Notes under the pieces: generated by a model
The model's database searches: none
Told to the model about the DNA's origin: nothing
Seen by the model: the letters and a program-made list of their open reading frames with translations, nothing else
NCBI GenBank assembly: GCA_000727475.1
Contig: KL647298.1
Coordinates: 579,151 to 643,150 of the forward strand
Length of the DNA: 64,000 nt
Reading direction: 5' to 3'
Source of the DNA: Sarcocystis neurona
Taxonomy: Eukaryota > Apicomplexa > Conoidasida > Eucoccidiorida > Sarcocystidae
In this document: in pieces, positions 33,501 through 44,553 of the stretch
How positions within the stretch are numbered: position 1 is the first letter of the stretch
Layout of the letters: each line of letters begins with the position of its first letter
Translations under genes and position numbers: made by a program

Positions 33501-35087
33501 AGCTGCGTCTGTAAACAAAGGTTGGAGTATACACATGGATCTAATTTTTTGTCTATAGCAGCGCATACATATCTGTAGTTGCGGATATATACACACGTAT
33601 ATATCTACGTACACGTACAAATATGTTACCTGTCCGCAGGGTCTGCGTGCAGTGGTTGTTTTCCGAAACCGCAGTAAAGGTGCTGGTTTTCTTTCTGCGG
33701 TTGCCTGCTGCTGCGTAGGGGGGGGCGACTTCGTTCTTCTGGCTTCTCACGCGGGAGCTTCTCGTTAAAGACAGATTTCTCGAACGTCTACTTGAGAGCT
33801 TTTCGAGCTGTAAGCGAGGCCTGGCACGTACACACTACACAAGCACAGCGGTAGACCCCATACAAATATACGTGTTGGTGTACGTGTGCGTACGCGTTTT
33901 TGCATCTCTGCCTGACTTACACACTGTCTCTCGGTGTTTATATGCGTCTGCGACGGCAGCCTATAAATGACGCTGCACACTACGCTGCGACAGGTGTTCG
34001 TTACAGGCACAGGCAGCAGCAGCAGCAGCAAAAGTGATGCTGCAGAGCCCCCTGCTCGCCACTGCGCATGCGGGCGGCCCTCTCTCATCCCCGTGAGCCG
34101 GTGCAGCATAGAGGAAGGGCACGCACATACATATGCGTGCGGTCAGACGGTGTGCAACAGGACAAATTCATGTGTGTATCTACATATTTGCACGCGTGTG
34201 TGGGTACGGTGGTTGCATTTGTATAGATAGGAGTATGCACAAACAATAAAGGGGCCTGCCGAGACACGTATATATGTGCAAGCAAAACGATCACTCTCTC
34301 AAGTGGAAGATAAAGACACGTATGAGAACGGACGGCCGTCTACGGGGCGGAATAGCTGCGCTGTTTTGTACCTGTACGTATACGTGTGTGTACGCGTGTT
34401 TGTGTGTGTGCGTGTGTGTGTCTTTGTTTGTTTATCTGTTTCTCTATATTTAGTCGTGAAGACAGCTGCAAAGTTGTAGACAGATTGAGGAGCCGCGCAG
34501 TGTATGTTTTCACTTCGTCGAACGAAGCTGTTCTGCGTCTCTCGTACAATGTTGTCCACACACTACGCGTTCCCCACAGTAGATCAATTCTGCGTTGTCT
34601 GTCCGTCCTAACTACGGCGCAGCTGGAAAGACGGACTCGTCTCCATCTATCCTTATCTGTCTTTATCTTTGTCTCTGTTTTTATGTATATATGTATATAT
34701 ATATATAGAGAGAGAGAGAGGGAGATATAGTTGGGCCTGTGTTCGTCTAGGTATTCAATTAGGCATACGAAGACATGCCTGCTTGTGCATTAATCTAACG
34801 AATTTTTATGTATCTGCGTGCCTTATATATATATATATATATATATATTTAGTGAGGTCCCAGCTCAAGCCATCTCGTCAGTGTGCGCCTATCGCTTATC
34901 GGCATGCAGGTATATACGCACGTGTGTGTATGTGCGTGCGAGTGTTTGCTGCGCTTCTACTGTACACGCACACACACACAAAGTCTGTGCGGTGGCGCTG
35001 AGCAGCACTGGCGGCAACAGGGCCCCGTGTAGCAGTCGTCTAGCAAGAATAGACTTGCTACCGTAGGAACCAACATTTGCACAAGGG
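33501..35087. other. Upstream flank of the JmjC gene
   Basis: Mixed sequence with GTGTGT and TATA tracts (34380-34430, 34680-34710, 34825-34850). A short AGCAGC-containing plus frame near 33968 has no motif. A first exon of the downstream JmjC gene may lie here but was not found. Confidence 0.3.
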
Positions 35088-37758
35088 ATGGATACACGGA
35101 GAACTGTTCTGCGCGTGCTGCTGTGTGTACCAGTATATATATATATATGTATATATATAAATAAGTACATAAATATATATGTATCTGTTTGTACCTATAC
35201 GCACAAACACGCGTGTAAAACTGTGTATATTTCTTATGTGTTGCTTCTTTGTAATCCTCTCGAAGGCGAGCCAGCGGAAGGCGTGGGCTTTTTTTCTCCA
35301 CGCACGCACCGGCTCGTCGCGCGCGTGCTGCTTTACGGCTCCCAGTACTTCTGCCTAGGTGTTGACGAGACAGAAGGACAGGGACAGCAACAGCAACAGC
35401 AGCAGAGTGACCAGGACCCACGCCAGCAACGACAACAGCAGGAAGACGCGCAGCAGCTCAATTACCCGCAGGAACACCAGCAACGGGAGCTTGAGGCGGA
35501 GAAAAGGAAGAGGCGTGAAGCATGCAGTGGCCACGTGACTGTGCTCCAGAAGCTGCTCGCAGCAGCAGATGAACTCGAGGAGTGGACTTGGTTGCAGCTG
35601 CACCGCGGGGCCTGGGCCAGCGTTCCCGATTCTGCGCGCTGCGTTTTCGCTTTCTGTGCTTTTGTTCAAGCGGCCCTCTTTGCCATAGCAGCAGAAGCAA
35701 CGCAGGAAGAGCAGCAACAGCGACAGCAGCGGCACCAGCCGCCTCGAGAGGGGCCCGAGCCGCAGCAGCAGCGCGACCGAAGACAGCATCAACAGGAACG
35801 AGAGCAGCAGCAGCAGGTGGATCAAGAGCAGGGGCAGCAGCAGGGTCAACAACAGCTGCAGCGGAAGGAACGAGAGCAGGAGCAGCAGCAGGGTCGACAG
35901 CTGGAGCAGCAGCAGGATCGACAGCAGCGGCAGGAGGATCGAGAGCAGGAGGAGCAGCAGGGTTCACAGCAGGAGCAGGTGCAGAAGGATCGACAGGAGC
36001 AGCAGCAGGACGGAGCGCATTATCAACACGAGCGAGAGCAGCAGCGACAGCAGGATCGAGAGGATCAACAGCAGGGGCAGCAGCTGGGCGGAAGAGGGAT
36101 AGTTGCTTGTGAACGAGTGTGGCGCGTGGCTCTACACCAGGTAGATCTCGGCCTGATAATGGGAGGTGCAGAGATCCCGATGTACCCGTTGCTGCAGGCG
36201 CTGGCCGCTCCGATTGTCTTGCAGCTGCAGCGTCTACAGCAGCAGAAAAGGAGTGCTCTCTTCAGGGCGAGTTGTAGCGTGCGCCTGCAGCAGCCGAAGC
36301 ACGGCGAAGAGCTGACATTGCAGCGCCAGCAGCAGCAGCCGTGTTATCTTGGGGAATACCCCGAGGAAAATCGGAGAGCGGGAGAGTCGCAGGGCGCCGG
36401 AACGCAACAGCAGCAGCAGAACCCACAGCACCACGCGGAAGAACACCAGCAAGCACGCGAACAGATGGTAGGGCAGCACCGTGAGGAAGCCCTGCGGCAG
36501 CAGGAAGACAAGGCAGTACTGCAGCAGGAGCAGCGGCAGCAAGAGTGTCCTAGTAGGTACGTACTCTCGACGGCTTCAGGTCTGCGCGACGGTGAGGACG
36601 CTGCAGACTGCGGGGCCTGGAACAGCTCCAGCAGTACCACGTCGCTCGACTGCAACAAATGCGACAGCTCCCTTCCCAACAGAGGAGGCACAGGCAACGT
36701 CAAGCAGTTTAGCAGTCGGCTGGGACGCGGGGATAACGGCGTGAGCAGCAGCAAGTGTTCCGTTTTTCGTGGAAGCCACAGGAGGAGAAGTAATTTTTCG
36801 GGGGCTGGCAGCAGCAACTGCGACAGTTCTGCAAAGCGCGGCAAGAGCGTGTGCGCAGGTGGGTGTGCCGGCGACAAGAGCAGCAGGAGGTGCAGCGGGA
36901 GGACTGCCAGGAATCGCAGGGTAGCGGCAGTGTCGCAAGTGGACGGAGCAAAGTATTCGATAGAAGACTTCATTTCTCATCATCTGGCGCTCCAGCAGCC
37001 AGTGTTGATAAAAGGAGGGGCAGCTGCATGGCCTGCAGTTTTGCAGTGGCGGGATTGGCAGCTGCTGCTGCTGCACCTTCGGGAGCGGCTGCTTCCCGTC
37101 GAAGTAGGCCGCGCCTACACCGCCAGGCGATGGACTCAGAGACTCATGAGAGGTGACGTGTTCTTCAGAAGTTTCCTCTCTGCTGCCGTCCTCGACGGTG
37201 CAGCAGCACCAGCAGGACCGTCTGCAACAGCTGAAAGGAGAGGAGCCATGGCGGCGGAACTGAGAGAAAACGCGCAGAGTGCAGCAAAGGAAGACGAGAA
37301 AACCGCTCTAGCAGCAGCAGCAGGTTTTGCTGCGGGTGCGACAGGACGGACACGGGCAAGGCCAGCCGCAGGACCGCAGACACCAGCAACAGAGACAGCA
37401 GTACGGCCGCATCCAGAAGAAGCAACTGAATTAGTATTTGCAGCGCCGGTAGCGGCAGACGCGGCGACACTGGCTGAGACAGAGACAGGTTCAGGAGCTG
37501 TAGGACGAGAGGCCGCAGTAGCAGCAGCAGCAATTGCAGCACATGAGGCAAAAACAGCAGCAGAATTCCTGCGAACGACTGCGACAGAAACACGAGAATA
37601 CTCGGGATGCCGGAGGCGTCACAGAAAATTGGTACTTCCACAAATAAGAGGAGGTACTGCCGCGCACGCGTGCAACGTGTCCTCTGCTGGTCCTGCTGCA
37701 GTGACTGAAGCGCAAGAAGAAGGCTTGACAAAAGCAGCCACCCCGCGCATCCCCCCTA
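35088..37758 (+). CDS. JMJD5: JMJD5/KDM8-like JmjC oxygenase, 5' exon
   Basis: The N-terminal part of a JmjC-type Fe(II)/2-oxoglutarate oxygenase. Residues from about 35520 to 35700 (LQKLLAAADELEEWTWLQLH, WASVPDSARCVFAF) and 36108-36230 (RVWRVALHQVDLGLIMGG) correspond to the helical N-terminal region of JMJD5; a polyGln-rich insertion of some 130 codons (QQEQ/QQDRQQ) splits them. From about 36945 to 37180 comes FISHHLALQQPVLIKGGAAAWPA, then PVEVGRAYTARRWTQRLM, the start of the JmjC domain. A long Ala/Glu/Thr-rich tail follows, up to a GTAAGT at 37759. The first 60 codons after the ATG at 35088 read through a TA microsatellite and are probably not genuine, so the true start is uncertain. The exon may also end earlier than 37758, since the phase there does not obviously fit the next exon. 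Confidence 0.8.
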
Positions 37759-38958
37759 GTAAGTAGTTTTTTACGTATGTGACTGCATGCACACGCATAT
37801 ACACCTGGAACGCATTTAGATCCATATGCATAGATTTATATATATAATGCGTATGCGTTTTTGTATATGTATGCGTGGATGTAATATACGTATATACATG
37901 GATGTATGGGCGGACACCTCTGGATGACGACTCGAATAGTAAATGCGCGAGGACAGAGCGTTCTAGGTAAAGATGGAGGGGGAGGAGCCTAACGGAGGAG
38001 TAGCGCAGAAGAAGTGAGGGACGATAGGCGTACGCGGAGCAGCAGCAGTAGCGGCGGTATCTTGCTGCGTTGGGGTGGGATGGCAGAAGACGGCCAGACG
38101 GGACTACAACACAGAGAAGAAAAGAACTGCTGTTACAGGCCCCTCCGCTCTCGGCGCGGATGCTTCTTCTGCTGCTGCTGCTTCTGCTGTGGCTGCAACG
38201 GGTAGTGCTCCGTCTGCTGATGCTGCTGGTGCTCCTGCTGCTGATCTTGGAAGCTGAGGCTCGTGCGACACGGCTGCTGTGGCGGCTGATGGTGGGGCGG
38301 GAGTCTCCTGACTGATGATGTGCTGCAGCTGCTGAAGTGGCTGCCGTCAAAGCGGCTGCAGTTGTGCTGCGTCCGTTGCTGGTGCTGCAGACACGGCGCC
38401 GCTGGAGGGGAAAACAGCAGCAGCAGCACACGAGGAAAGTGGAGGACTCCCAGAAGAGATGCAGTGCCGGCGAGGAGCGAAAACCGCATGCAACAGCACC
38501 GGATGTTGTCGTGACGCAACCGGAGCAGCTGTAGAAGAAGCCACACAGCACCGGGAGAAGACGAGGGACAACAGCAGCAGCAGCAGCACTAGCAGCAGCA
38601 GCAGCACTAGCAGCAGCAGCAGCAGCACTAGCAGCAGCAGCAGCACTAGCAGCAGCAGCAACGCCGACATCAACAGCAACAGCAGCAGCAACAGCGACAG
38701 CATCAGCAGCAGTCTCCGCGGCATCCCCCCCCGTCACAGGAGTCAACGGAGGAACGGCAGTGGGAGGAACAAGTGCAGGGGGGACAGTGACGCAGGCGTG
38801 ACGGCCAGCACGAGCAGCAGCTGCACCAGCAGCGGCAGCGACGGCGTCTGCAGCAGCGGCAGTGTCTGCAGCAGCAGCAGCACCTCCAACAGCAGCAGCG
38901 ACAGCTCGGAGAGCAGCAACAGTAGCAGTGAGATCGGCAGCAGCGACAGCAGCAGTAG
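37759..38958 (+). other. JmjC gene intron with CAG tracts
   Basis: A TA-rich start (37830-37900) is followed by CTG and CAG tracts, including an (AGCAGCAGCAGCAGCACT)n array at about 38567-38660. Long frames on both strands (Leu, Ser or Ala runs) are repeat shadows. The boundaries are tentative. Confidence 0.55.
38567..38700. repeat. AGC-ACT triplet array
   Basis: Runs of four to five AGC triplets punctuated by ACT give a 15- to 18-base higher-order period, then degenerate into AACAGC units. Confidence 0.85.
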
Positions 38959-39100
38959 GAGTTCTCCCAGCAGCAGCAGGAAGAAGAAGATGAGGAAAAA
39001 AAGCGTGCTTCTCGCTGTCTATACATGGCGCAGCATCCGCTACTGGAGCACATCCCTGCGCTGGCCAGGTTCTGCCCTACCCCGGACTTCGCTCTGTGTG
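38959..39100 (+). CDS. JMJD5: JMJD5-like JmjC oxygenase, second domain exon
   Basis: A short exon reading YMAQHPLLEHIPALARFCPT, then PDFALC. It matches the JMJD5 block in which a Y-x-AQHxLFxQIP segment precedes the iron-binding motif. It is preceded in frame by a Gln/Glu-rich lead-in that starts after a TAG at 38956-38958, used here as the tentative acceptor. It ends one base into a Gly codon at 39100, directly before a GTACGC donor. That phase fits the next exon exactly. Neighbouring CAG-repeat frames carry no comparable motif. Confidence 0.8.
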
Positions 39101-40500
39101 GTACGCACTGCAGCAGCCGCACGACCAACAGCAGCGCCAGCAACCCGAGCAGCAACACCTGCACCAGCGTCCTACAAATACATATATATCTGCAGAGGCG
39201 TAGAAAGATAGAGAGAGAGAAGTGAGGAGATATGTCTATTTGAACATAGCCGTATTCACGCGTGTGAATACCTCTGCTATATTATACATACATATATGAA
39301 TAGATAGATACATAGATATACGTGTATAGATAGAGAGAGACACGTATGGTGAGAGACATACGTTTGCATGCAGTTGTGTGTATACCTATGCGTCTATGCA
39401 GGTTCGTATCATAGCGTGCTGACGCAGCTTGAAAAAGGATTGACATAAGAAGCCCACAACAGGACTTGACCCTTTTATGTGGCTTTGCTCACTTCACCTA
39501 CGTTGAATGTAGAAAGTGTCACTGCTCCACTCAACAGCACATAAAAGTCTCATCGATCTACAGGCGTCCTTCTTTGCCTTCACGTTTGCGCCTGCTATAT
39601 AAAGTGTAGCCCTCCTGTGGCACCTGGCTTTCCTTGTCTCCGTTCGAAAATGACTTTCTGCCTTCTCTTCTACCTCGCGCTTGCATGCGCTGCTGCTGTT
39701 CGTTCTCGCCTGGGGTGGGCCTCCTCGAATACTTGCTGCTGCTGCTTGCCTGCTGCTGCACTTGCCCGTCCGCTAGAGCTGCTGCGACACCTGCTGTTGT
39801 CCTTCCTGTCGAACCGGTCTACACAGACGATGCTCTTTCTACCCGCTGCCGCTGCTGCTGTCCATGCTGCTGTGTCCTCCTGCTGCTGCATCTCACCTCA
39901 TTTTCGTGTCGCTGTAGCTTCTGCTGTGCTTGTCGGTGTCGTCACTGCTGGTGGCCAGCTGGTACTGCTGCTGGGGTGTTACCTCTGAGACTACCCCGCG
40001 TTGCGCGGGCGGTTTCTGCTGCTGACCTCTTGCGGAACCTGCTGATGCCGCTACAGCCATGCCTGCTGATCTTATAGCTGTGGCTCTACCTTTTGCTGCT
40101 GCTACACCTGCGGCTGCACCTGGTGCCGCTGCTGGTACCCCGCTGCTCTACGTGCTGCTCTATCTTCCTCGGCGTCTCCCTTTACGTGCTCCCGTTGCTT
40201 CAGCAGGTCCTGCTGCTGCTGTCTGTGCGCTGCTACTCCGGTTGCTGTGTCACTGTTGCTTTGCTACTGATCCTCTGCTGTTGCTGTTGCCGGTCTTTGC
40301 TGTTGCTGTTGCTCCTCTGCTGTTGCTGTTGCCGCTCTTTGCTGTTGCTGTTGCTGCTTGCTGCTGCTGCTCGCTGCTGCTGGTGGCGCTTTGCTGCTGC
40401 CGTCGGTGCTGTGCTGTTGGTGGTGGTGCTGCTTTGGTGCTGCGGGGACTTTGCTGTTGCTGCTGCTGTTTGTTGCTGCTGCCGTTTGTTGCTGCTGCAG
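39101..40500 (+). other. JmjC gene intron
   Basis: A GT-AG intron of 1400 bases (GTACGC to GCTGCTGCAG). It contains TA/GATA sequence (39280-39330) and a CTG/GTTGCT-rich second half (40080-40490) whose frames are Leu, Cys or Val/Ala runs. The acceptor is the last CTGCAG of a CTG tract. Confidence 0.75.
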
Positions 40501-40664
40501 GGCAGACAGAACAGCTAACAAGATTGATGTGGATAGGTCCAGCAGGAACCGTTTCTCCTGCCCACACTGATCGATCGGAAAATATATTTGTGCAGCTTGT
40601 GGGCTGCAAACGTTTTCTTTTGTTCAGTCCCATCTTTTCCGCTTCTCTCTACCCGTTCTCGGAG
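40501..40664 (+). CDS. JMJD5: JMJD5-like JmjC oxygenase, HxD exon
   Basis: This 164-base exon encodes the core of the JmjC barrel. It reads TRLMWIGPAGTVSPAHTDRS, then ENIFVQLVGCKRFLLFSP and SASLYPFSE. The iron-binding His-x-Asp is the HTD at 40563-40571. GPAGTVSPAHTD and the VQLVGCKRFLLFSP strand are typical of the JMJD5/FIH-like branch of JmjC proteins. Two bases complete the Gly codon begun in the preceding exon, 54 whole codons follow, and the exon ends in phase 0 at a GTAAGT donor (40665). Confidence 0.9.
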
Positions 40665-43600
40665 GTAAGTCCTGCTGCTGCAGCACCAGCAGCAGCCCGC
40701 ACAGGAATCGTAGGCACACGTAACAGCAGCAGCAACATCTGCAGAAGAAGCAGGGGCGGCGGTGGCAGAGGAAGCGACGGCCGAGAAAACTCAGCAGACG
40801 AGCCCAGGCAGAAGCACCAGAAAAGAGTTTCAGTGGCAGAATCAGCCACTGCAGCAGCCCGATCGGAGGCAGGAGAAGCAGCAGGAGCTGCAGGGGGGCG
40901 GAGGGCCCCACGTCGGACGCAGTAGTGGCAGCAGCGGAAGCAGAAGATGCAGCAGAGACAGCAAGAGCAGCAGCAGGAGGAGAAGGAGCACAACTGTAGT
41001 TTCGTCAAAACGGGCGGTAGCAGCGCATGCAGCAATCGCAGGAGGAAAGCCACTAGGGCAGCACAAACAGCAACAGCAGCAGCCGCATCGGCAGAGGAAT
41101 GGCAAAGTGTAGCACGAGTTCAGGTAGCAACTGCAGACGCAAAATCAGCGGCAGCTGCAGCAGTGGAAAAAGGCGGAGGAGGGTACGCGGCGGCAACGAG
41201 AAGAGAAGCAGCAGACTGCAGCAGCAGCAACAGCGAAGGTCACAGCTACTCCTAGCGCAGAAGATGCAGGAATAACGGTAGCGGATGAAGCACAGTATGC
41301 CCCACAACGCAAACACATGCAGCAGTAGCCGCAGCAGAGGAAGCAGCCACGTGCGGGCACACCAGCAGCTCCAGGCGGGGAAACGGGAGCGGAACCTGCA
41401 GCAGGGGAAGACCCGTAGCACCAAGTTGCAGAGGAAGGACAACCGAAGCAGGAAGAGCAGGTGCAGCAGCCGCAGCAGCATGCACAACAGCAGGACCAAC
41501 AGCGCCGCGGACGGAGTTGCAGCAGCAACCAGATTTGCCACAACAACGCGTAGAGCAAAGTCAGCAGTGTTAACACCAGCAGCAGCTGCTGCTGCAGCAC
41601 TGGTAGTCCGCGCACACCTGCAGAGGCAAGCTGCAAACAGGACACCAGCAGCAGCACGCGCAGCAGCAGCACTGGGGGAGGAGGGAAGGAGGAGCAGACG
41701 TCAGCAGCAGCTGCTCCCTGCAACAACGCCGGCAACCCAAGTAATGGAGCGAACACGGCTGCAGCAGCTGCACTGCCTCTGCACAGCAGGCTGCAGACAG
41801 ACTGGTAAAGCAGCAGCAGCAGCTCCTACGGCAGAAGTGTAGCCGGGTCGTGACACTTCAGGCGCAGCAGGGTAGGCATATTTAGTTGTCAGAGACTATC
41901 CATACGCGCGTGGGAAATAAGTCACCACACTAGTACATTCGACTTTTTGTGTCCATACACTGATACAGACAGATAGAAGTTTTCACCTGCCCAAGGATAT
42001 ACGCATACGTCTAGCTATTAAGCACCCCCAAGACAGCACCACCGCAGCAACTTCAAGCTTCTTTTGACGGAGGGGCAGTCTTATATACTTCCTTGCATAT
42101 GTCCTACTGATTCTAAGCAAGTGTCTTCATCTTCATCTGTCTGAACATCCACACATACGTGCACCTCATATATATATATGTACGTAGCTACCTCTGTGTG
42201 TATAGTAGGCATACGTGTGTTTATATGGGAATGGACTTGTGGACTGTAGAATGAACAAACTTCGTTTCTTCCAGATGTTCCGTACTTCCCATATATGGTT
42301 GTTTCCACGGCCGAGGTATCTCGGTGGGAACATGTCTCTATGTCCATGCTTCTGAGTCCTGGTGAATATATACACATATATGTAAGTCTGTCTATTCGTA
42401 TTTTCGAAGCCTTCACACGTTCCACAGGTTTCTCCTAAATTTGTCCGTCGATATGTTTGGATAAATACATACAAGTGTATATATCATCCGCACGCTAGTG
42501 TGAACTGAGAGGCTCGCCAGAGCTAGGCTTCTTGCTTGGCTCGGCGCAGCAGCTGCCGGGTGGCCGCCTCTCGCCTGCTGCGTCTGTGGGGCCCTTCCCC
42601 TGCCATTTGTATTTCCCTGCGCTTCTCTAAGTAGGGTGCTGTTGTGAAAAAGACGCAAGTTTCTTTTTTCTGTCAGCAGACGCAGAGTGTCTCTATCGAT
42701 GAGAAAGTAGACACGTAGCAGGTCAGCGTGGTTGTTGCGCCCCGGTTGTGTGTGTTTGACAGTGTAGACACGTAGTAGGTCCCGATGGTGGGCTCCTTTG
42801 TCTTCTCATTTCTCCCTGTCACTTCTTCCGTCTACGCACGCGCGCGCGTTTCTGTATATATCTGCGAACTCCTCTTAAGTGCAGCCGGCTCCACCTATCT
42901 TGCTGCAGCTGCATTCGCAGCAGCCTCCGTCCCTCTGCGGCTACGTCTGCTGCACATATATATATATATATATGTGTGTATATATATGGATGTTATGTCT
43001 GAGTGTGCCTCGTGTCCCTGTGTCTCTCTCTATCCGGTTCCGCCTACATTTCCAGACGCCTTTTACATTTTTCTCGGTCTGTCTCTCGCTTCTTCTTCCT
43101 TTCAAAACTCTACTCCTGTAACCGGTTATCTGGCAAAATATATGTACACGTCCACGTCTGTCTGCATACACGTAGGTGTCATACATTACCTACCTATACA
43201 TATATATATATGTATACATATGTACATACGTGTGTATATCCATATGTACACATCTATGTCTGTCTGCATATACGTAGGTGTCATACCTATACCTATATAT
43301 ATATATATATGTATACATATGTACATACGTGTGTATATGCATATGTGTATAGATATGTATATGTGTGTATACATGTAAGGCCTTGCGGTGGACCTGCCAG
43401 TCGCCCTATCTTTGCTCGTCTGTGTGTTTCTGGGCCTGTACACACCACACATGTATTTCTTGTCCATTCCCTCGGCAACCTATCTGAGAAATACTCGTAT
43501 TTGCGTCTCCAGGAATTTGCTTGCCTCTGTGTCCAGTGCCCATCCCAGTGACTATCTCTCTGCTAGTGTCGGTTGGTTGCCTGCCCCATTTGTACGCATG

Positions 43601-44553
43601 CATGTAACATAGATGCACGTCTGCGCACATTCGGGAGAAAAGTAAGTACCTCTACACGTATGTTTCTGTCGACTTCTATTTACGGGCTATGGAAACTTCT
43701 ATCCATGCGCTCTTGCACAGGTGTCTTTACATATACGTGTGTACGCATATGTCTCTAAATAGATATATATATATATATGTTTGTGTATATCTGTAGGTCT
43801 GCAGTTGTATGTTCGTACATATTTTTGTGCCCTCACCTGTGTGGATACCTTCATATATGTATATATGTATGTATATATATAGGTGCGTCCTTATATGCCT
43901 TTGCGTATTGCTGTGCACGTGTTTGTATACGTGTCTTTATTTATATATATGTATATGCGTATGTATGTAGGTCCGTACTCATATGCCTGTACATATTTCT
44001 GTGCGTGCCTCTGTGTACACGCCTACATATATATATATATATGTGTTTATAGATCTGTCCAGTATATCTGTATACTCACCCCTGTGCATGCGTTTGAGTA
44101 GGTGTGTCTTTCCAAGTGTACATGTATGTATATATGTGAACATACGTAGACTTGACTTATCTACGCATGTGTTCTGGGGGAGGCGCTTCCGTGTATGCGT
44201 CCCCAAATGTATTCATATATGTATATCTGTAGGTATAGCCGATGATGTTGGCGAAGACGTCTACCACTTGTGTAAAGCAGTGTGTGCATGCGTCTTTCTG
44301 AAGTGTATGTACACCCGACGTCGTACCGACAACAACACTTTCCCTCTTTTGCTTCTTCTCGTTCTTCTCTCGAGACGTGGCGTTCTGTGGAAGCGCCGCG
44401 AGACTTCTTGTTTCTCCACCACTTCTTCAATATGGAAGGCGAGTCACTTGCTTTGTAGAACACTACACAACCTGCCGTAAATTTCTTTTCCTATTTGTCT
44501 CGTGTTTCTGTCTCTCTTTTATGCGGAATCGACTGCTCTTTTTTGGGCCCCAG
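40665..44553 (+). other. JmjC gene intron of 3.9 kb with CAG and TA blocks
   Basis: A GT-AG intron (GTAAGT to GGGCCCCAG). The first 1.2 kb is dense CAG, giving Ala, Ser, Gln or (antisense) Leu/Cys frames that reach 200 codons without being genes. From 42.1 to 44.3 kb it is TA/TACATA-rich, with a duplicated 102-base unit (GTACAC...GTCTGTCTGCATA near 43144 and 43246). The phase-0 flanking exons support it being a single intron. Confidence 0.75.

Noticed and set aside
40059..40500. Upstream part of the frame that contains the HxD exon
   Set aside because: It is Leu/Val/Ala/Cys repeat upstream of a CTGCAG acceptor. The phase of the previous JmjC exon places the junction at 40501.
41053..41756. 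Minus-strand frames of 160-200 codons
   Set aside because: They lie in the 3.9-kb JmjC intron and are Leu/Cys shadows of CAG tracts.
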